Positions 25,376 to 34,074 of a stretch of 64,000 nucleotides of DNA are shown piece by piece. The stretch covers positions 2,914,001 through 2,978,000 of the forward strand of contig NZ_CP025624.1 of NCBI RefSeq assembly GCF_002874965.1. Direction: 5' to 3'. Position 1 is the first letter of the stretch. Every line of letters starts with the position of its first letter. The notes under the pieces were generated by a model. It was not told where the DNA came from, did not search any database, and saw nothing but the letters and a program-made list of their open reading frames with translations. A program made the translations under genes and the position numbers. Origin of the DNA: Pseudomonas sp. NC02 (lineage in GTDB: Bacteria; Pseudomonadota; Gammaproteobacteria; Pseudomonadales; Pseudomonadaceae).

Positions 25376-26008
25376 GTGAACCATCGCCCGCTGAGCCTGT
25401 ACGTTGACGCCCATTTCACCAGTCCCTACGCGATGTCGGCGTTTGTGACCCTGCGGGAAAAGGGCCTTGAATTTGAACTGCTCACGTTGAACCTCGACAC
25501 GGCCGAGAACCAGACTGACGCGTACACGCACTTGTCGCTGACGGGGCGCGTGCCGACCCTGGTGCAGGGTGAGTTTGCGCTGTCCGAGTCATCGGCGATT
25601 ACCGAGTACCTGGAGGATGTGTTCCCGCAGGTGCCGGTGTACCCGGCCGAACCCCGCCAGCGGGCGAGAGCGCGGCAGGTACAGGCGTGGTTGCGCAGTG
25701 ACTTGATGCCGATTCGGCAGGAACGCTCGACCCTGGTGGTGTTTTACGGGCTCAAGGGCGAACCGCTGTCGCCGGTTGCTGAAGCAGCGGCCCACACGCT
25801 GATCAACGCGGCGCAGGCGCTGTTGGCCGACGGCCGCGACTACCTGTTCGGCGCGTGGTCGATTGCCGACGTGGACCTGGCCGTGATGCTCAACCGGCTG
25901 ATCCTCAACGGTGACAGCGTGCCCGCCAACCTGGTGGCGTACGCCCAGCGCCAATGGCAACGGCCTTCGGTCCAGGAATGGGTCAAGCAGGCACGACCGT
26001 CGCTGTAG
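25376..26008 (+). CDS. yfcF: Glutathione S-transferase (YfcF type)
   Basis: 210 residues from a GTG at 25376 with AAGGAG 8 bases upstream. The thioredoxin-like N-domain (residues 1-80) has SLYVDAHFTSPYAMSAFVTL and the glutathione-binding GRVPTLVQGEFALSESSAI; the helical C-domain has DGRDYLFGAWSIADVDLAVM, the N-capping box of GSTs. E. coli YfcF shows glutathione transferase/peroxidase activity. Cytosolic. Single gene. Confidence 0.88.
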   Translation: MNHRPLSLYVDAHFTSPYAMSAFVTLREKGLEFELLTLNLDTAENQTDAYTHLSLTGRVPTLVQGEFALSESSAITEYLEDVFPQVPVYPAEPRQRARARQVQAWLRSDLMPIRQERSTLVVFYGLKGEPLSPVAEAAAHTLINAAQALLADGRDYLFGAWSIADVDLAVMLNRLILNGDSVPANLVAYAQRQWQRPSVQEWVKQARPSL

Positions 26009-26041
26009 TCACCTCCTCAATTACTAAGTGAATCCTGATCC

Positions 26042-26773
26042 ATGAATATACTGTCGAGTGACTCCCGCCTGCCGTTGTACCAGCGTTTTCGGGATCATCT
26101 GATTGAGCAGATTGCCAATAATCACTGGCGTGCCGGTGCGGCTATTCCCCCTGAAGCGGTGTTGTCCACCCAGTACCAGCTGTCTACCGGCACCGTGCGT
26201 AAAGCGATCGAGGCGTTGGTGGGCGAGGGCATTCTGGAGCGCCAGCAGGGCCGTGGTACGTTTGTGCGCCGCCCGAAGTTTCAGTCGTCGTTGTTCCGGT
26301 GTTTCCGCTTCCAGGGCCCGGGCGGTGAATGCCAGCTGCCGCAGAGCCGGATCCTGTCCGTCAAGCCGGTGAAGGCGCCGTTGTCGGTGAGCGAGGTGCT
26401 GGGGCTGGCAGCGGATGCGCCGGTAATCTGCATCGTGCGGGTACACGTGCTGGACACCGGGCCAGTGCTGGCCGAGGAAATCTGGCTGCCGCGCGAGCGG
26501 TTCCAGGCGCTGCTGGACGTGGATCTGACCCGGCAGGGATTGCTGTTGTACCCCACTTACGAAGAAGTCTGCGGGCAAGTAGTCGCTTCTGCCGAGGAAG
26601 CCCTCACCGCCGAGTCCATCGATGACGTGTGGGCCCGCTGGTTGCAGGTGCCGGTGGGCAGCCCGGTGATGGTGATCGAGCGGCTGGCCCGGGATTACGC
26701 CGGCCAACCCCTGGAGTTGCGACGCGGCCGTGGCCACGCCGAACATTTCCGTTATCGCGTGGATATACGCTGA
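26042..26773 (+). CDS. GntR family regulator with UTRA domain
   Basis: 243 residues. Winged helix (about 8-75): LPLYQRFRDHLIEQIANNHW then LSTGTVRKAIEALVGEGILE and GRGTFVRRP. The UTRA effector domain follows (about 95-235) with PVICIVRVHVLDTGPVLAEE and HAEHFRYRVDIR at the end, typical of HutC-like regulators that sense small metabolites. No obvious target gene is adjacent; it is not operonic with the small gene on the opposite strand. Confidence 0.9.
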   Translation: MNILSSDSRLPLYQRFRDHLIEQIANNHWRAGAAIPPEAVLSTQYQLSTGTVRKAIEALVGEGILERQQGRGTFVRRPKFQSSLFRCFRFQGPGGECQLPQSRILSVKPVKAPLSVSEVLGLAADAPVICIVRVHVLDTGPVLAEEIWLPRERFQALLDVDLTRQGLLLYPTYEEVCGQVVASAEEALTAESIDDVWARWLQVPVGSPVMVIERLARDYAGQPLELRRGRGHAEHFRYRVDIR

Positions 26774-26788
26774 GCTTGAGGCGCGGTG

Positions 26789-27052
26789 CTATTCGGCTTT
26801 GAGCAGCACCAGCCAGCTTTGCACCACCCGGCGGTCAAGGTCTTCCCAGTCGGCCATGCCCAGCACCCGGGTGGTGTTCAAGCCGCGCAAGTAGCCACGC
26901 AGTTGCTGGGCAATCGCGTAGACCGCTTCCGGTTCGGCGGCGTTGTCCAGCAGCACTTCCTCATAGTCGACCAGGTAATCGGCAACCCGCTCGCGAAACT
27001 CCGGAAGCACAGCTTCACGGATGCGATCGAAGGTTTTCTGGTGGGGCTTCAT
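26789..27052 (-). CDS. Small hypothetical protein (87 residues)
   Basis: MKPHQKTFDRIREAVLPEFR begins a charged, helical, soluble protein with a run of acidic residues (DYLVDYEEVLLDNAAEPEAV) and no known motif. GGAACGCC lies upstream of the ATG. It faces the GntR gene and ends 16 bases from it. Codon use is like its neighbours, supporting a real gene. No function can be assigned. Confidence 0.65.
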   Translation of the reverse strand: MKPHQKTFDRIREAVLPEFRERVADYLVDYEEVLLDNAAEPEAVYAIAQQLRGYLRGLNTTRVLGMADWEDLDRRVVQSWLVLLKAE

Positions 27053-27195
27053 AGGCGTTCCTTATCATTTTGTGTGAGGCTGCCTGCACGACACTATTGC
27101 TCTAGATAATAGTCACCATCAAGTATTGCGAGTTCTGTTTTTCTGAAAAAGGAGGACAATTGCCATCATTGAACATGATGTGCAAGGACCCTGCG

Positions 27196-27834
27196 ATGAG
27201 GACTTTTACCGGTTTGGCCCTGGTGGCGCTGCTGATGAGCACAATGGTTGGCTCTGCGTCGGCCGGGGGGCTTCAAGCCAGCCACCTGGCGCCAATCGTC
27301 GCCAGCCCGGTCGGGTTGCAGCATTCGCAATCGGTCGGCGTGCTCTACAGCGACAACACCGTTGACAACCTTGAGTACCTGGCGCGCTACCACGCCATGG
27401 CGGTCAATGGTGCCAAGGGCCAGCTGGACGAGCAGATTCGCCAGGCCTTCGTCGACAGTTCCGACCCGGACCTGGCGATTGACTGGCTGATGGCTTCGTT
27501 GCGGCACACCTTTGCCTCGGTCACCCGTTACGACAACCTTGATGCGCTGTTGCAGGCGCACCCGGATGTGGTGGTGATGCTCGATACCTACAACCAATTG
27601 CTGACCCAGCGTAACGACCTGGTGGAAGCGCGGTTTGTTGCCAAGTTCTATGACCTTGACCTGCAATACATCGCCAAAGCCGAGGGTTCGATGCAAATGC
27701 ACTTGCCTAATGTGTGGGTACATGACAAAACGGCGCCCCAGATCGCTGCACAGATTGGGCAGCAGCGCGATGTTCAGTTGAACGCATTAAAGCAGTTCGA
27801 TGCCTCGCTCAAGGCGTTGGTCGCTGCCGGTTAG
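27196..27834 (+). CDS. Secreted/periplasmic hypothetical protein
   Basis: 212 residues from the ATG at 27196 (AAGGA 8 bases upstream), opening with signal peptide MRTFTGLALVALLMSTMVGS and a cleavage site after ASA. A TTG at 27160 preceded by AAAGGAGG would add 12 residues and cannot be excluded. The mature part is helical, with two YNQLLTQRNDLVEARFVAKF-like segments and no known catalytic motif. A lipoprotein gene follows 29 bases later in the same direction, so the two may work together in the envelope. Unknown function. Confidence 0.7.
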   Translation: MRTFTGLALVALLMSTMVGSASAGGLQASHLAPIVASPVGLQHSQSVGVLYSDNTVDNLEYLARYHAMAVNGAKGQLDEQIRQAFVDSSDPDLAIDWLMASLRHTFASVTRYDNLDALLQAHPDVVVMLDTYNQLLTQRNDLVEARFVAKFYDLDLQYIAKAEGSMQMHLPNVWVHDKTAPQIAAQIGQQRDVQLNALKQFDASLKALVAAG

Positions 27835-27863
27835 CCCACTTCGTTTATTTTTCAGGAATTTTT

Positions 27864-28205
27864 ATGCGCGTGTTGTTAGTGCCAGCGATGGCTTCTGCTT
27901 CTTTATTGATGACGGGCTGTGCATCCGCCCCCAATGCCCCAACCCTTACCCTGCAAACCGCCAAGGACCCTGAAGCCTACGTGCAGTGCGTGGTGCCCAA
28001 GTTCGAGAAAAACGGCATGACCTCCACGGTCACGCAGAATTCGCGGCATGCCCGGATCGTGGTGAGCAGCAAGATCGCCGCGGACAACATCCTCGAAGTC
28101 TACAAGTCCCAGGACGGCGGCAAGGTGTTCCTGTACGAGCGCAAGCCGTTGGCATCGACGTTCAAGCCGTCGCGGTTCGAGCATGCGGCGCAGGATTGCC
28201 TGTAA
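27864..28205 (+). CDS. Small lipoprotein
   Basis: 113 residues. The signal peptide ends in the lipobox LMTG-Cys (Cys19 in MTGCASAPNAPTLTL). The mature part is small, with a pair of further cysteines (VQCVVPKF and QDCL) that could form a disulfide. SD-like CAGGAA lies upstream. Co-directional with the secreted protein before it. Unknown function. Confidence 0.75.
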   Translation: MRVLLVPAMASASLLMTGCASAPNAPTLTLQTAKDPEAYVQCVVPKFEKNGMTSTVTQNSRHARIVVSSKIAADNILEVYKSQDGGKVFLYERKPLASTFKPSRFEHAAQDCL

Positions 28206-28224
28206 TCGACGAGCGAGGATCTGA

Positions 28225-28331
28225 TGTGGGAGCTGTCGAGCTTAAGCGAGGCTGCGATGGCATCGCTGCGGTATGACAGTGACACCGAGGTGATCCCATC
28301 GCAGCCTCGCTTAAGCTCGACAGCTCCCACA
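28225..28331. repeat. REPIN of the GTGGGAGCTGTCGAGC type
   Basis: TGTGGGAGCTGTCGAGCTTA and the inverted copy TAAGCTCGACAGCTCCCACA flank about 65 bases between the lipoprotein and creatininase genes. Confidence 0.9.
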
Positions 28332-28359
28332 GTTGGTCTTCATTGTCTGAGTAAATGAT

Positions 28360-29109
28360 TCAGCTCGGCTTTGGCTCGCTGCTGAACGTATCGACCGCTT
28401 TCACCAACCCCTTGGCCGCCAACGCCACCAACTCACCGCCTTTTTGCGGGGTGGCCAGCGCCGGGTCTGAACCCATGCGCCCATCCGGGAATCGCGCGCG
28501 GAAGTCGCGGGCTTCGCGGATCGGGCCGGTGTTGGCGATTTGCGGCGAGTAGTCAGCCGACTTGATCGCATCCGGGTAGGCCCATTGGGTCACGGCAATC
28601 TCCGACGGCGTGGCATGGCTGCCATGGCCCACCGGGAACTGCTGGTGCGCCAGCTCGTTCACGCCTTCCAGGTCCCACCAGTTGCACAGTTTCAGCGCAT
28701 AACCCGACGGGCGCCCGCTGAAGCTGGCTTCGGCATACAGCTCGGAGAACGCCGCTTCGATCGAGGCAATATTGCCGCCGTGGCCATTGAGAAACAGGAT
28801 CTTCTCGAAACCATGGCCTGCCAACGAGCGTACCCAATCACCAATCGCCGCGATAAAGGTCGAAGGGCGCAGGGAAATGGTGCCCGGGAAGCCCAGGTGA
28901 TGCTGGGCCATGCCGATATTGAAGGTCGGGCCGATTAGGATGTCGGCGTTCTTCTGCGCTTCATGGGCAATGATTTCCGGGCACATCCAGTCGGTGCCCA
29001 ACAGGCCGGTGGGGCCGTGTTGTTCGTTGGAGCCGATGGGAATCACGATGCTGCGGCTGCGTTCCAGAAACTGGCCAATCTCGATCCAGGTGGATTGATG
29101 TAAAAGCAT
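28360..29109 (-). CDS. Creatininase family amidohydrolase
   Basis: 249 residues. Metal-binding and catalytic motifs of the creatininase fold are present: PIGSNEQHGPTGLLGTDWM (Glu, His, Asp ligands near residues 29-40), FLNGHGGNIAS (near 106) and VGHGSHATPSEIAVTQW (near 160). Members open cyclic amides such as creatinine or mycofactocin-type or pyrimidine-derived rings in the cytosol. The true substrate is unknown; no creatine genes are nearby. Confidence 0.88.
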   Translation of the reverse strand: MLLHQSTWIEIGQFLERSRSIVIPIGSNEQHGPTGLLGTDWMCPEIIAHEAQKNADILIGPTFNIGMAQHHLGFPGTISLRPSTFIAAIGDWVRSLAGHGFEKILFLNGHGGNIASIEAAFSELYAEASFSGRPSGYALKLCNWWDLEGVNELAHQQFPVGHGSHATPSEIAVTQWAYPDAIKSADYSPQIANTGPIREARDFRARFPDGRMGSDPALATPQKGGELVALAAKGLVKAVDTFSSEPKPS

Positions 29110-29195
29110 CTCAGGTTCTCTCTCTCATCAAGCCCAGGAACACGGTGGAGTTCCTGGTGGCGTGAGCCGCATGGTGCACGGCAACAGCGAGAGCA

Positions 29196-29909
29196 TCAAC
29201 CGCCTTTGACCGTACCGGCACTCGCCATCTGGCGCGGCTTGCAGTTGAGGTAAGCCGAGGACTTCAGCCAGCGCTGGTCGGGGTACCATGAAAACATGAA
29301 CTGGCCGTCCTTGAGTTTGTCCACCACTTGGCGCGCTACCTGCGGGCGTACGGCGGGGCAGCCCTGGCTGCGGCCGATACGGCCTTCGCGCTTGCTCCAC
29401 AACGGGCTTACATAGTCGGCGGCATGGATCACGATGGCGCGGTCCCGTGCACGGTCATTGAAACCCGGCTCCAGGCCGTCCATGCGCAGCGAGTAGCCGT
29501 GGGCGCCTTCGTAGCTCTCCTGGGTGCGGAACAAGCCAATGCTGGACTGGTAACTGCCTTCACGGTTGGAGAACTGGGTGGCGAAGTTTTCCCCGGATTT
29601 TTGTCCGTGGGCCACCAAATCCCGCAGCACTAAAGTCTTCTTGCGCAGGTCGAAGATCCATAGGCGACGAGCGGTCGAAGGTTGGGAATAGTCGATCACC
29701 GCCAGCCGGTCGGACTGTTCGATGCCATTGCCCACCGCGCATTGCATGGCGCTCAAGGCTCTTTTCAGTACATCGGGGTTGAGTTCTGGAGCGGCGTGGG
29801 CGAGGCTGCTATACAGAGTAAGAGGTTTACCCGTGTCTGCGAGCGCAACGGTGCTCAGCGAGGCAAAGGTCGAGATGATCAGGCCGAGTCGGCAGCAAAA
29901 GGTCAGCAT
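29196..29909 (-). CDS. Murein L,D-transpeptidase catalytic domain protein (YkuD_2 type)
   Basis: 237 residues with signal peptide MLTFCCRLGLIISTFASLST ending after ALA. The catalytic His lies in AIVIHAADYVS and the nucleophile Cys in GRIGRSQGCPAVRP, as in YkuD_2-family L,D-transpeptidases acting on peptidoglycan in the periplasm. The ATG at 29909 has GGAGA upstream. It is head to head with a second, different L,D-transpeptidase gene. Confidence 0.88.
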   Translation of the reverse strand: MLTFCCRLGLIISTFASLSTVALADTGKPLTLYSSLAHAAPELNPDVLKRALSAMQCAVGNGIEQSDRLAVIDYSQPSTARRLWIFDLRKKTLVLRDLVAHGQKSGENFATQFSNREGSYQSSIGLFRTQESYEGAHGYSLRMDGLEPGFNDRARDRAIVIHAADYVSPLWSKREGRIGRSQGCPAVRPQVARQVVDKLKDGQFMFSWYPDQRWLKSSAYLNCKPRQMASAGTVKGG

Positions 29910-29931
29910 GTATAAAGCATCTCCGCCGTGG

Positions 29932-31509
29932 ATGGGAGCTAAGCGATTGTTCAAAAAACACGCATGTTACTTGAGCATTTGCCTGCTCGTTGCACCGCTG
30001 GTCGCGACAGCCGAAGACCTGTTGGTGGTGTCGCCGGCCCCGGTGCAATTGGCGCTCTCGCAATTGTCGACCGTTTGCCCAGGCCCGGCCGGGCAGGTCG
30101 ATGCGCCTTCCCTGACGCGTTTGCAGGCGTTTTATCAGCAGCAGGGCGACGTGGTGCTGTGGTCCGAGGGGGATCGCCGCGCCGCATTGCTAGCCCAACT
30201 GCAGTTGCTGGCCGACGATGGCCTGGACCCGACTCACTATAGACTGCCCCCGGCGGATGCCACGGGGAACGTGCTGTGCATCGATATCGGTACCAGCCAG
30301 CAGTACCTGCAAGCCCTGCAGGACCTGCATTTCGGCCGCTTGCAGCAGTCGCGCTTCGAGCCCGTCTGGCATTCGCAACCGGCTCCGGACCCCGACACCC
30401 AATTGCTGGCCATGGCCGAGGCCGGCATGCAGAACGTCGCCCAAGCCTTCGACCAGGCCCGCCCGAGCGCGCCGCTATACCTTGGCCTGCGCAGTGCCTA
30501 CGCCGCCTTGCGCCAGCAACCGTTGCAGCATTGGGAAGCCGTGGCCAGCGGCCCGTTGCTGCGCCCGGGCATGGACGATTCGCGGGTGCCGCAACTGGCG
30601 CGGCGAATGGTCAATGGCGGCTACCTGAGCGCCACCTCCGCGGGGACGCAATACCGTGGCGAGTTGGTCAACGCGGTCAAGACCTTCCAGCAAAGCCATT
30701 CCCTGCAAGCCGACGGCGTGATCGGCCCCGGCACGGTCACCGAGCTGAACATCAGCCCGGCGATTCGCCGCGAACAATTGCGCATCAACCTTGAACGGTT
30801 TCGCTGGCTGTCCCGGGACCTGGAACCCGAGGGCGTGCTGGTGAACGTGGCAGCGGCGCAACTGAGCTTCTACCAGGGCGGCGTGCCCGTGTGGCAAACC
30901 CGCCTGCAAGTCGGCCGCGCCGACCGCCAGACGCCGCTGCTGAAGTCGCGCATCACCCGGCTGACCCTGAACCCCACCTGGACCATCCCGCCCACCATCA
31001 TGCGCGAGGACAAGCTGCCGGCGATCCGCCTGAACCCCGAATACCTGCGCCAGCAGAACCTGCAAGTGCTCGACAGCCAGGGCAACCCGCTGGCACCGGA
31101 ACAGGTCGACTGGTCGCACCCCGGCAACATCCTGCTGCGCCAGGGCGCCGGCCCGCGCAACCCGCTGGGCCGGATCGTGTTGCGCTTTCCCAACCCGTAT
31201 TCGGTGTACCTGCACGACACACCGAGCCAACCGCTGTTCTCCAAGGGCCCGCGGGCTTTCAGTTCGGGGTGTGTGAGGGTTGAGCAGCCACTGCTGCTGC
31301 GGGACTTGCTGGTGAGCCCGGCGGAGAAGATCCGCACCGAAGAACTGCTGGCGACGGAAACCACCCACGAGTTCCGGCTCGCGACGCCGGTACCCGTGTT
31401 GTTGGGGTACTGGACGGTGCAGGTCGATGGCAAGGGCGCGTTGCTCTACGCGCCGGACATTTACGGGCGGGACCCGGTGTTGATGAAAGCGATGGAGAGT
31501 GCGCTCTAG
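29932..31509 (+). CDS. L,D-transpeptidase, YcbB/LdtD-like
   Basis: 525 residues from the ATG at 29932; alternatives are an ATG at 29908 (with AAAAGG upstream) and a TTG at 29947 (GGGAG upstream). Signal peptide region RLFKKHACYLSICLLVAPLV ends after ATA. A peptidoglycan-binding domain (about 225-280, VKTFQQSHSLQADGVIGPGT) precedes the YkuD domain. The catalytic motif is HDTPSQPLFSKGPRAF then SSGCVRVE with Cys447. It forms 3-3 crosslinks in peptidoglycan. Shorter than E. coli YcbB (615 residues). Its stop overlaps the stop of the kinase gene on the other strand. Confidence 0.9.
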   Translation: MGAKRLFKKHACYLSICLLVAPLVATAEDLLVVSPAPVQLALSQLSTVCPGPAGQVDAPSLTRLQAFYQQQGDVVLWSEGDRRAALLAQLQLLADDGLDPTHYRLPPADATGNVLCIDIGTSQQYLQALQDLHFGRLQQSRFEPVWHSQPAPDPDTQLLAMAEAGMQNVAQAFDQARPSAPLYLGLRSAYAALRQQPLQHWEAVASGPLLRPGMDDSRVPQLARRMVNGGYLSATSAGTQYRGELVNAVKTFQQSHSLQADGVIGPGTVTELNISPAIRREQLRINLERFRWLSRDLEPEGVLVNVAAAQLSFYQGGVPVWQTRLQVGRADRQTPLLKSRITRLTLNPTWTIPPTIMREDKLPAIRLNPEYLRQQNLQVLDSQGNPLAPEQVDWSHPGNILLRQGAGPRNPLGRIVLRFPNPYSVYLHDTPSQPLFSKGPRAFSSGCVRVEQPLLLRDLLVSPAEKIRTEELLATETTHEFRLATPVPVLLGYWTVQVDGKGALLYAPDIYGRDPVLMKAMESAL

Positions 31510-32006
31510 GCGCTTAGCTGAGCGTTGATCATCGTCAGCGCCTCATGGGGAGACAAGCGCGCCGTATCGACGGTCAATGGCGACTCGACCCATGGCTCAT
31601 ATTCATGGGCCAGGACGGACTGCCAGGTGGGCGGCGTGAGCCCCGGAATATCGCTGGTGCGTGATTCCACGCGACGTTGGTGTTCCGACATGTCGGAGCA
31701 AACCACCTGGATATTCACCAGCGGCATACCGGCGCTTAGCGCAGTGTCGCGCCACGCCTGACGACTTTCAGCCACCGGATTTACGCAATCGACGATAACC
31801 GTGTGGCCCAGCAACAGGTTGCTCAATGCCAGCGCATTGGCCACCTGGTAACCGCTGCTGCCCACACCTTGCTCCAGGACCCCTGCATCGCGGATGGCCT
31901 GCTCGATGGTGTCGATGCGCAGATACACGGCGCCGGATTGGCCGGCAAGGGCCTTGGCAATTGTGGTCTTCCCGGTGCCGGGCAGGCCGCTGAACACAAT
32001 AAGCAT
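31506..32006 (-). CDS. P-loop kinase-like ATPase
   Basis: 166 residues. Walker A is GLPGTGKTTIAKALA at residues 7-14, followed by YLRIDTIEQAIRD (substrate-site Asp) and a lid-like QRRVESRTSDIPGLTPPTWQ. The pattern fits the AAA_33 / small nucleotide- or metabolite-kinase group, for example chloramphenicol- or gluconate-kinase-like proteins. Substrate unknown. Cytosolic. Standalone. Confidence 0.8.
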   Translation of the reverse strand: MLIVFSGLPGTGKTTIAKALAGQSGAVYLRIDTIEQAIRDAGVLEQGVGSSGYQVANALALSNLLLGHTVIVDCVNPVAESRQAWRDTALSAGMPLVNIQVVCSDMSEHQRRVESRTSDIPGLTPPTWQSVLAHEYEPWVESPLTVDTARLSPHEALTMINAQLSA

Positions 32007-32051
32007 GGTCGATCCTTCGAAGGGGTGAGTCGGCTCAGTCTACCGGGCGAC

Positions 32052-33110
32052 TCACTTCAAATAACAGGCGCTGATCCAGTCCGAAGGCTTGGGCGCGAGT
32101 TGTTCGGCCACTGGCAGATACCGGGCGTCCAACTGCGCCGCCAGCCAGTACAGCGTATTGCTGCTTTTCGGGTTCCATTCGCCGCTGTAGCCAGGCTCAC
32201 CTACGCGGGCCCGGTCCCGGTCGAACTGCACGTGGGTATGCACGAATTCTTCGTGGCTGCGCTGGCCTTTGGCATACGGCGCCAGCCAGTCCAGTGCTTC
32301 GCTCAGCGAGCCACCGTGGGGCGCGGTGACGTCCAGCCAGTTGCCGCCAATGCCGTAGGGCTTGGCCGCCAGCGCGGCCTGCACCAGCGGCTCCAGGTCG
32401 TAGACCACATAGTGCAGGGCGTCACGGTCCTGGAAGTCGCTCACCGAGCCGTCGGGCAGTACGTTGTCGTTGATCTGTTGCCGGAACAGCTGGAAGGCCT
32501 GTTCGAGCATCTCGCGGTCGCCCAGTGCGGCGGCGGCCACCGTGACCAGTTTTACGCGGTGGCTCTGCCAGTTATTGGTGTTGGTGGCTTTCTTTTCGCC
32601 GTGGAACTGCTTGATGCGCTCGATATAGCCATTGCCCAGGTTGGTCAGCAGCGCGCGGGTGGCGTCGCGGGTCTGGGGGCGAAGGTCGCTGACGGTAAGG
32701 GCGTAGGCGCTGATCAGCATGTCGAGGTTGGTTTCGTCGATCGGGTTGAAGTCCGGCTGGTAGGTGCTGGCCCACGCGCTCAGGTAGTCATCCACTTGCT
32801 TGAGGTAGCGCGTGTCACGGCTCAGGCGCCAGGCCAGGGCCGCCTGGCGCATGACTGGCCAATCCTTCTCGGCGGCGATGCTTTGCTCGCGGATGCCGTG
32901 GTTCGGCAGGGTACCTTCGGTGTGCAGATGGGGCAGGGCGTCGGGCTGGTCGCCGAGGTGGCGCTGGGCGGCAGCCAGCAGCGATTTGGAGGTCGGATTC
33001 GAGGTGGCGGGCTGGCAGGCACTCAGGACCTGGGGCGCGGCAAAGGCGGCGTTGGCGAACGCGGCGAGCAGCGCGGCGAGGGCCACGGTGTGCAGAGGGC
33101 GTTGGAGCAT
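32052..33110 (-). CDS. Alginate lyase family protein, atypical active site
   Basis: 352 residues. Signal peptide MLQRPLHTVALAALLAAFAN ends after AFA. The (alpha/alpha)-toroid alginate lyase fold is suggested by TNTNNWQSHRVKLVTVA and DFQDRDALHYVVYDLEPL, which parallel the AlgL segments TNNHSYWAAW and QRALSYHNYALPPL. The AlgL tyrosine is kept but the histidine of NNH is a Trp here, although a His lies three residues later. It may cleave another polysaccharide or act differently from AlgL. ATG at 33110; divergent from the DapF-like gene. No alginate biosynthesis genes are nearby. Confidence 0.75.
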   Translation of the reverse strand: MLQRPLHTVALAALLAAFANAAFAAPQVLSACQPATSNPTSKSLLAAAQRHLGDQPDALPHLHTEGTLPNHGIREQSIAAEKDWPVMRQAALAWRLSRDTRYLKQVDDYLSAWASTYQPDFNPIDETNLDMLISAYALTVSDLRPQTRDATRALLTNLGNGYIERIKQFHGEKKATNTNNWQSHRVKLVTVAAAALGDREMLEQAFQLFRQQINDNVLPDGSVSDFQDRDALHYVVYDLEPLVQAALAAKPYGIGGNWLDVTAPHGGSLSEALDWLAPYAKGQRSHEEFVHTHVQFDRDRARVGEPGYSGEWNPKSSNTLYWLAAQLDARYLPVAEQLAPKPSDWISACYLK

Positions 33111-33240
33111 GCTGTTCCTCAGGGATGGATTGACCCGATCGGGGCGCAGCCACGCTACCATGCCCGTGATGGGAATTTGATGAAATACCCGCCAGCCCTC
33201 TATCCTAGCCCGCCAAGCCCGGTCGAGAACAGGACGCCCC

Positions 33241-34074
33241 ATGACTTTGCAGTTCGTGAAGATGCACGCCCACGGTGATGATTTCATCGTGATCGACCGG
33301 CGCGGCCAGGATGACCCGATCACCGCTGAAATCGCCCGCCGCCTGGGTGACCGTCATCGCGGCATCGGCTTCAATCAATTGGCCGTGGTGCTCGACTGCA
33401 CTGACGCGGCCGCCCGTATCAAATTCTGGAACCCCAACGGCACCCCGCTCGACACCTGCGGCAGCGCCACCCGCGGGGTTGCAGACATGCTGATGCGCGA
33501 AGCCGGCACTGCCACCCTCGTGCTGCGAACCAACCGGGGGCTGCTGACGTGCGTGCGCGAATCGGGACAGCGGGTGTCGGTGGACATGGGGCTGCCTTCA
33601 TTGGGCTGGGAAAAAATTCCGCTGGCGCAGGCGATGGACACCGAACGCTTGCCGCTGGAGGGCGACCCGGCGGCGTGCAGCATGGGCAACCCGCATTGCA
33701 CCTTCTTTGTCGACGACCTGGCGGCGGTCGATATCGCGACGCTTGGGCCGTCGTTGGAAACCCACCCGCTGTTCCCCAACAAGACCAACGTGCATTTCGT
33801 GCAAGTGCTGGATCGCAGCCATATCCGCCTGCGCATCTGGGAGCGGGGCGGCGGCATCCCGCAGGGCTCGGGCTCGTGCTGTTGTGGCGCGGTGGTCAAC
33901 GGGATTCGTCGTGGGCTGCTGGATGACACCGTCGACGTGCAATGCGATGGCGGTACCGTGACGGTGCATTGGGATGGGCGTGGCGGCGTGGTGTTGACGG
34001 GGTCAGTCCAAACCGTTGTTCACGGCACTGTGGCTGCCGCGCTCATGGGTGGCGCAATGGAAAGTGCACACTGA
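33241..34074 (+). CDS. Diaminopimelate epimerase-like protein (DapF paralogue, altered catalytic pair)
   Basis: 277 residues, the size of DapF. Family segments are FVKMHAHGDDFIVIDR, RHRGIGFNQLAVV, SMGNPHCTFFVDD, NVHFVQVLDRSHIRLRIWER. The first catalytic cysteine is kept (Cys73 in DTCGSATRG). The second region reads ERGGGIPQGSGSCCCGAVV, which aligns without gaps to the canonical ERGAGETLACGTGACAAVV: the second catalytic Cys becomes Ser210 and the Glu-Thr anion site becomes Ile-Pro. So it probably does not make meso-diaminopimelate for the cell wall; a related epimerase or racemase is possible. Its 3' end overlaps the convergent kinase gene by 32 bases. Confidence 0.82.
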   Translation: MTLQFVKMHAHGDDFIVIDRRGQDDPITAEIARRLGDRHRGIGFNQLAVVLDCTDAAARIKFWNPNGTPLDTCGSATRGVADMLMREAGTATLVLRTNRGLLTCVRESGQRVSVDMGLPSLGWEKIPLAQAMDTERLPLEGDPAACSMGNPHCTFFVDDLAAVDIATLGPSLETHPLFPNKTNVHFVQVLDRSHIRLRIWERGGGIPQGSGSCCCGAVVNGIRRGLLDDTVDVQCDGGTVTVHWDGRGGVVLTGSVQTVVHGTVAAALMGGAMESAH

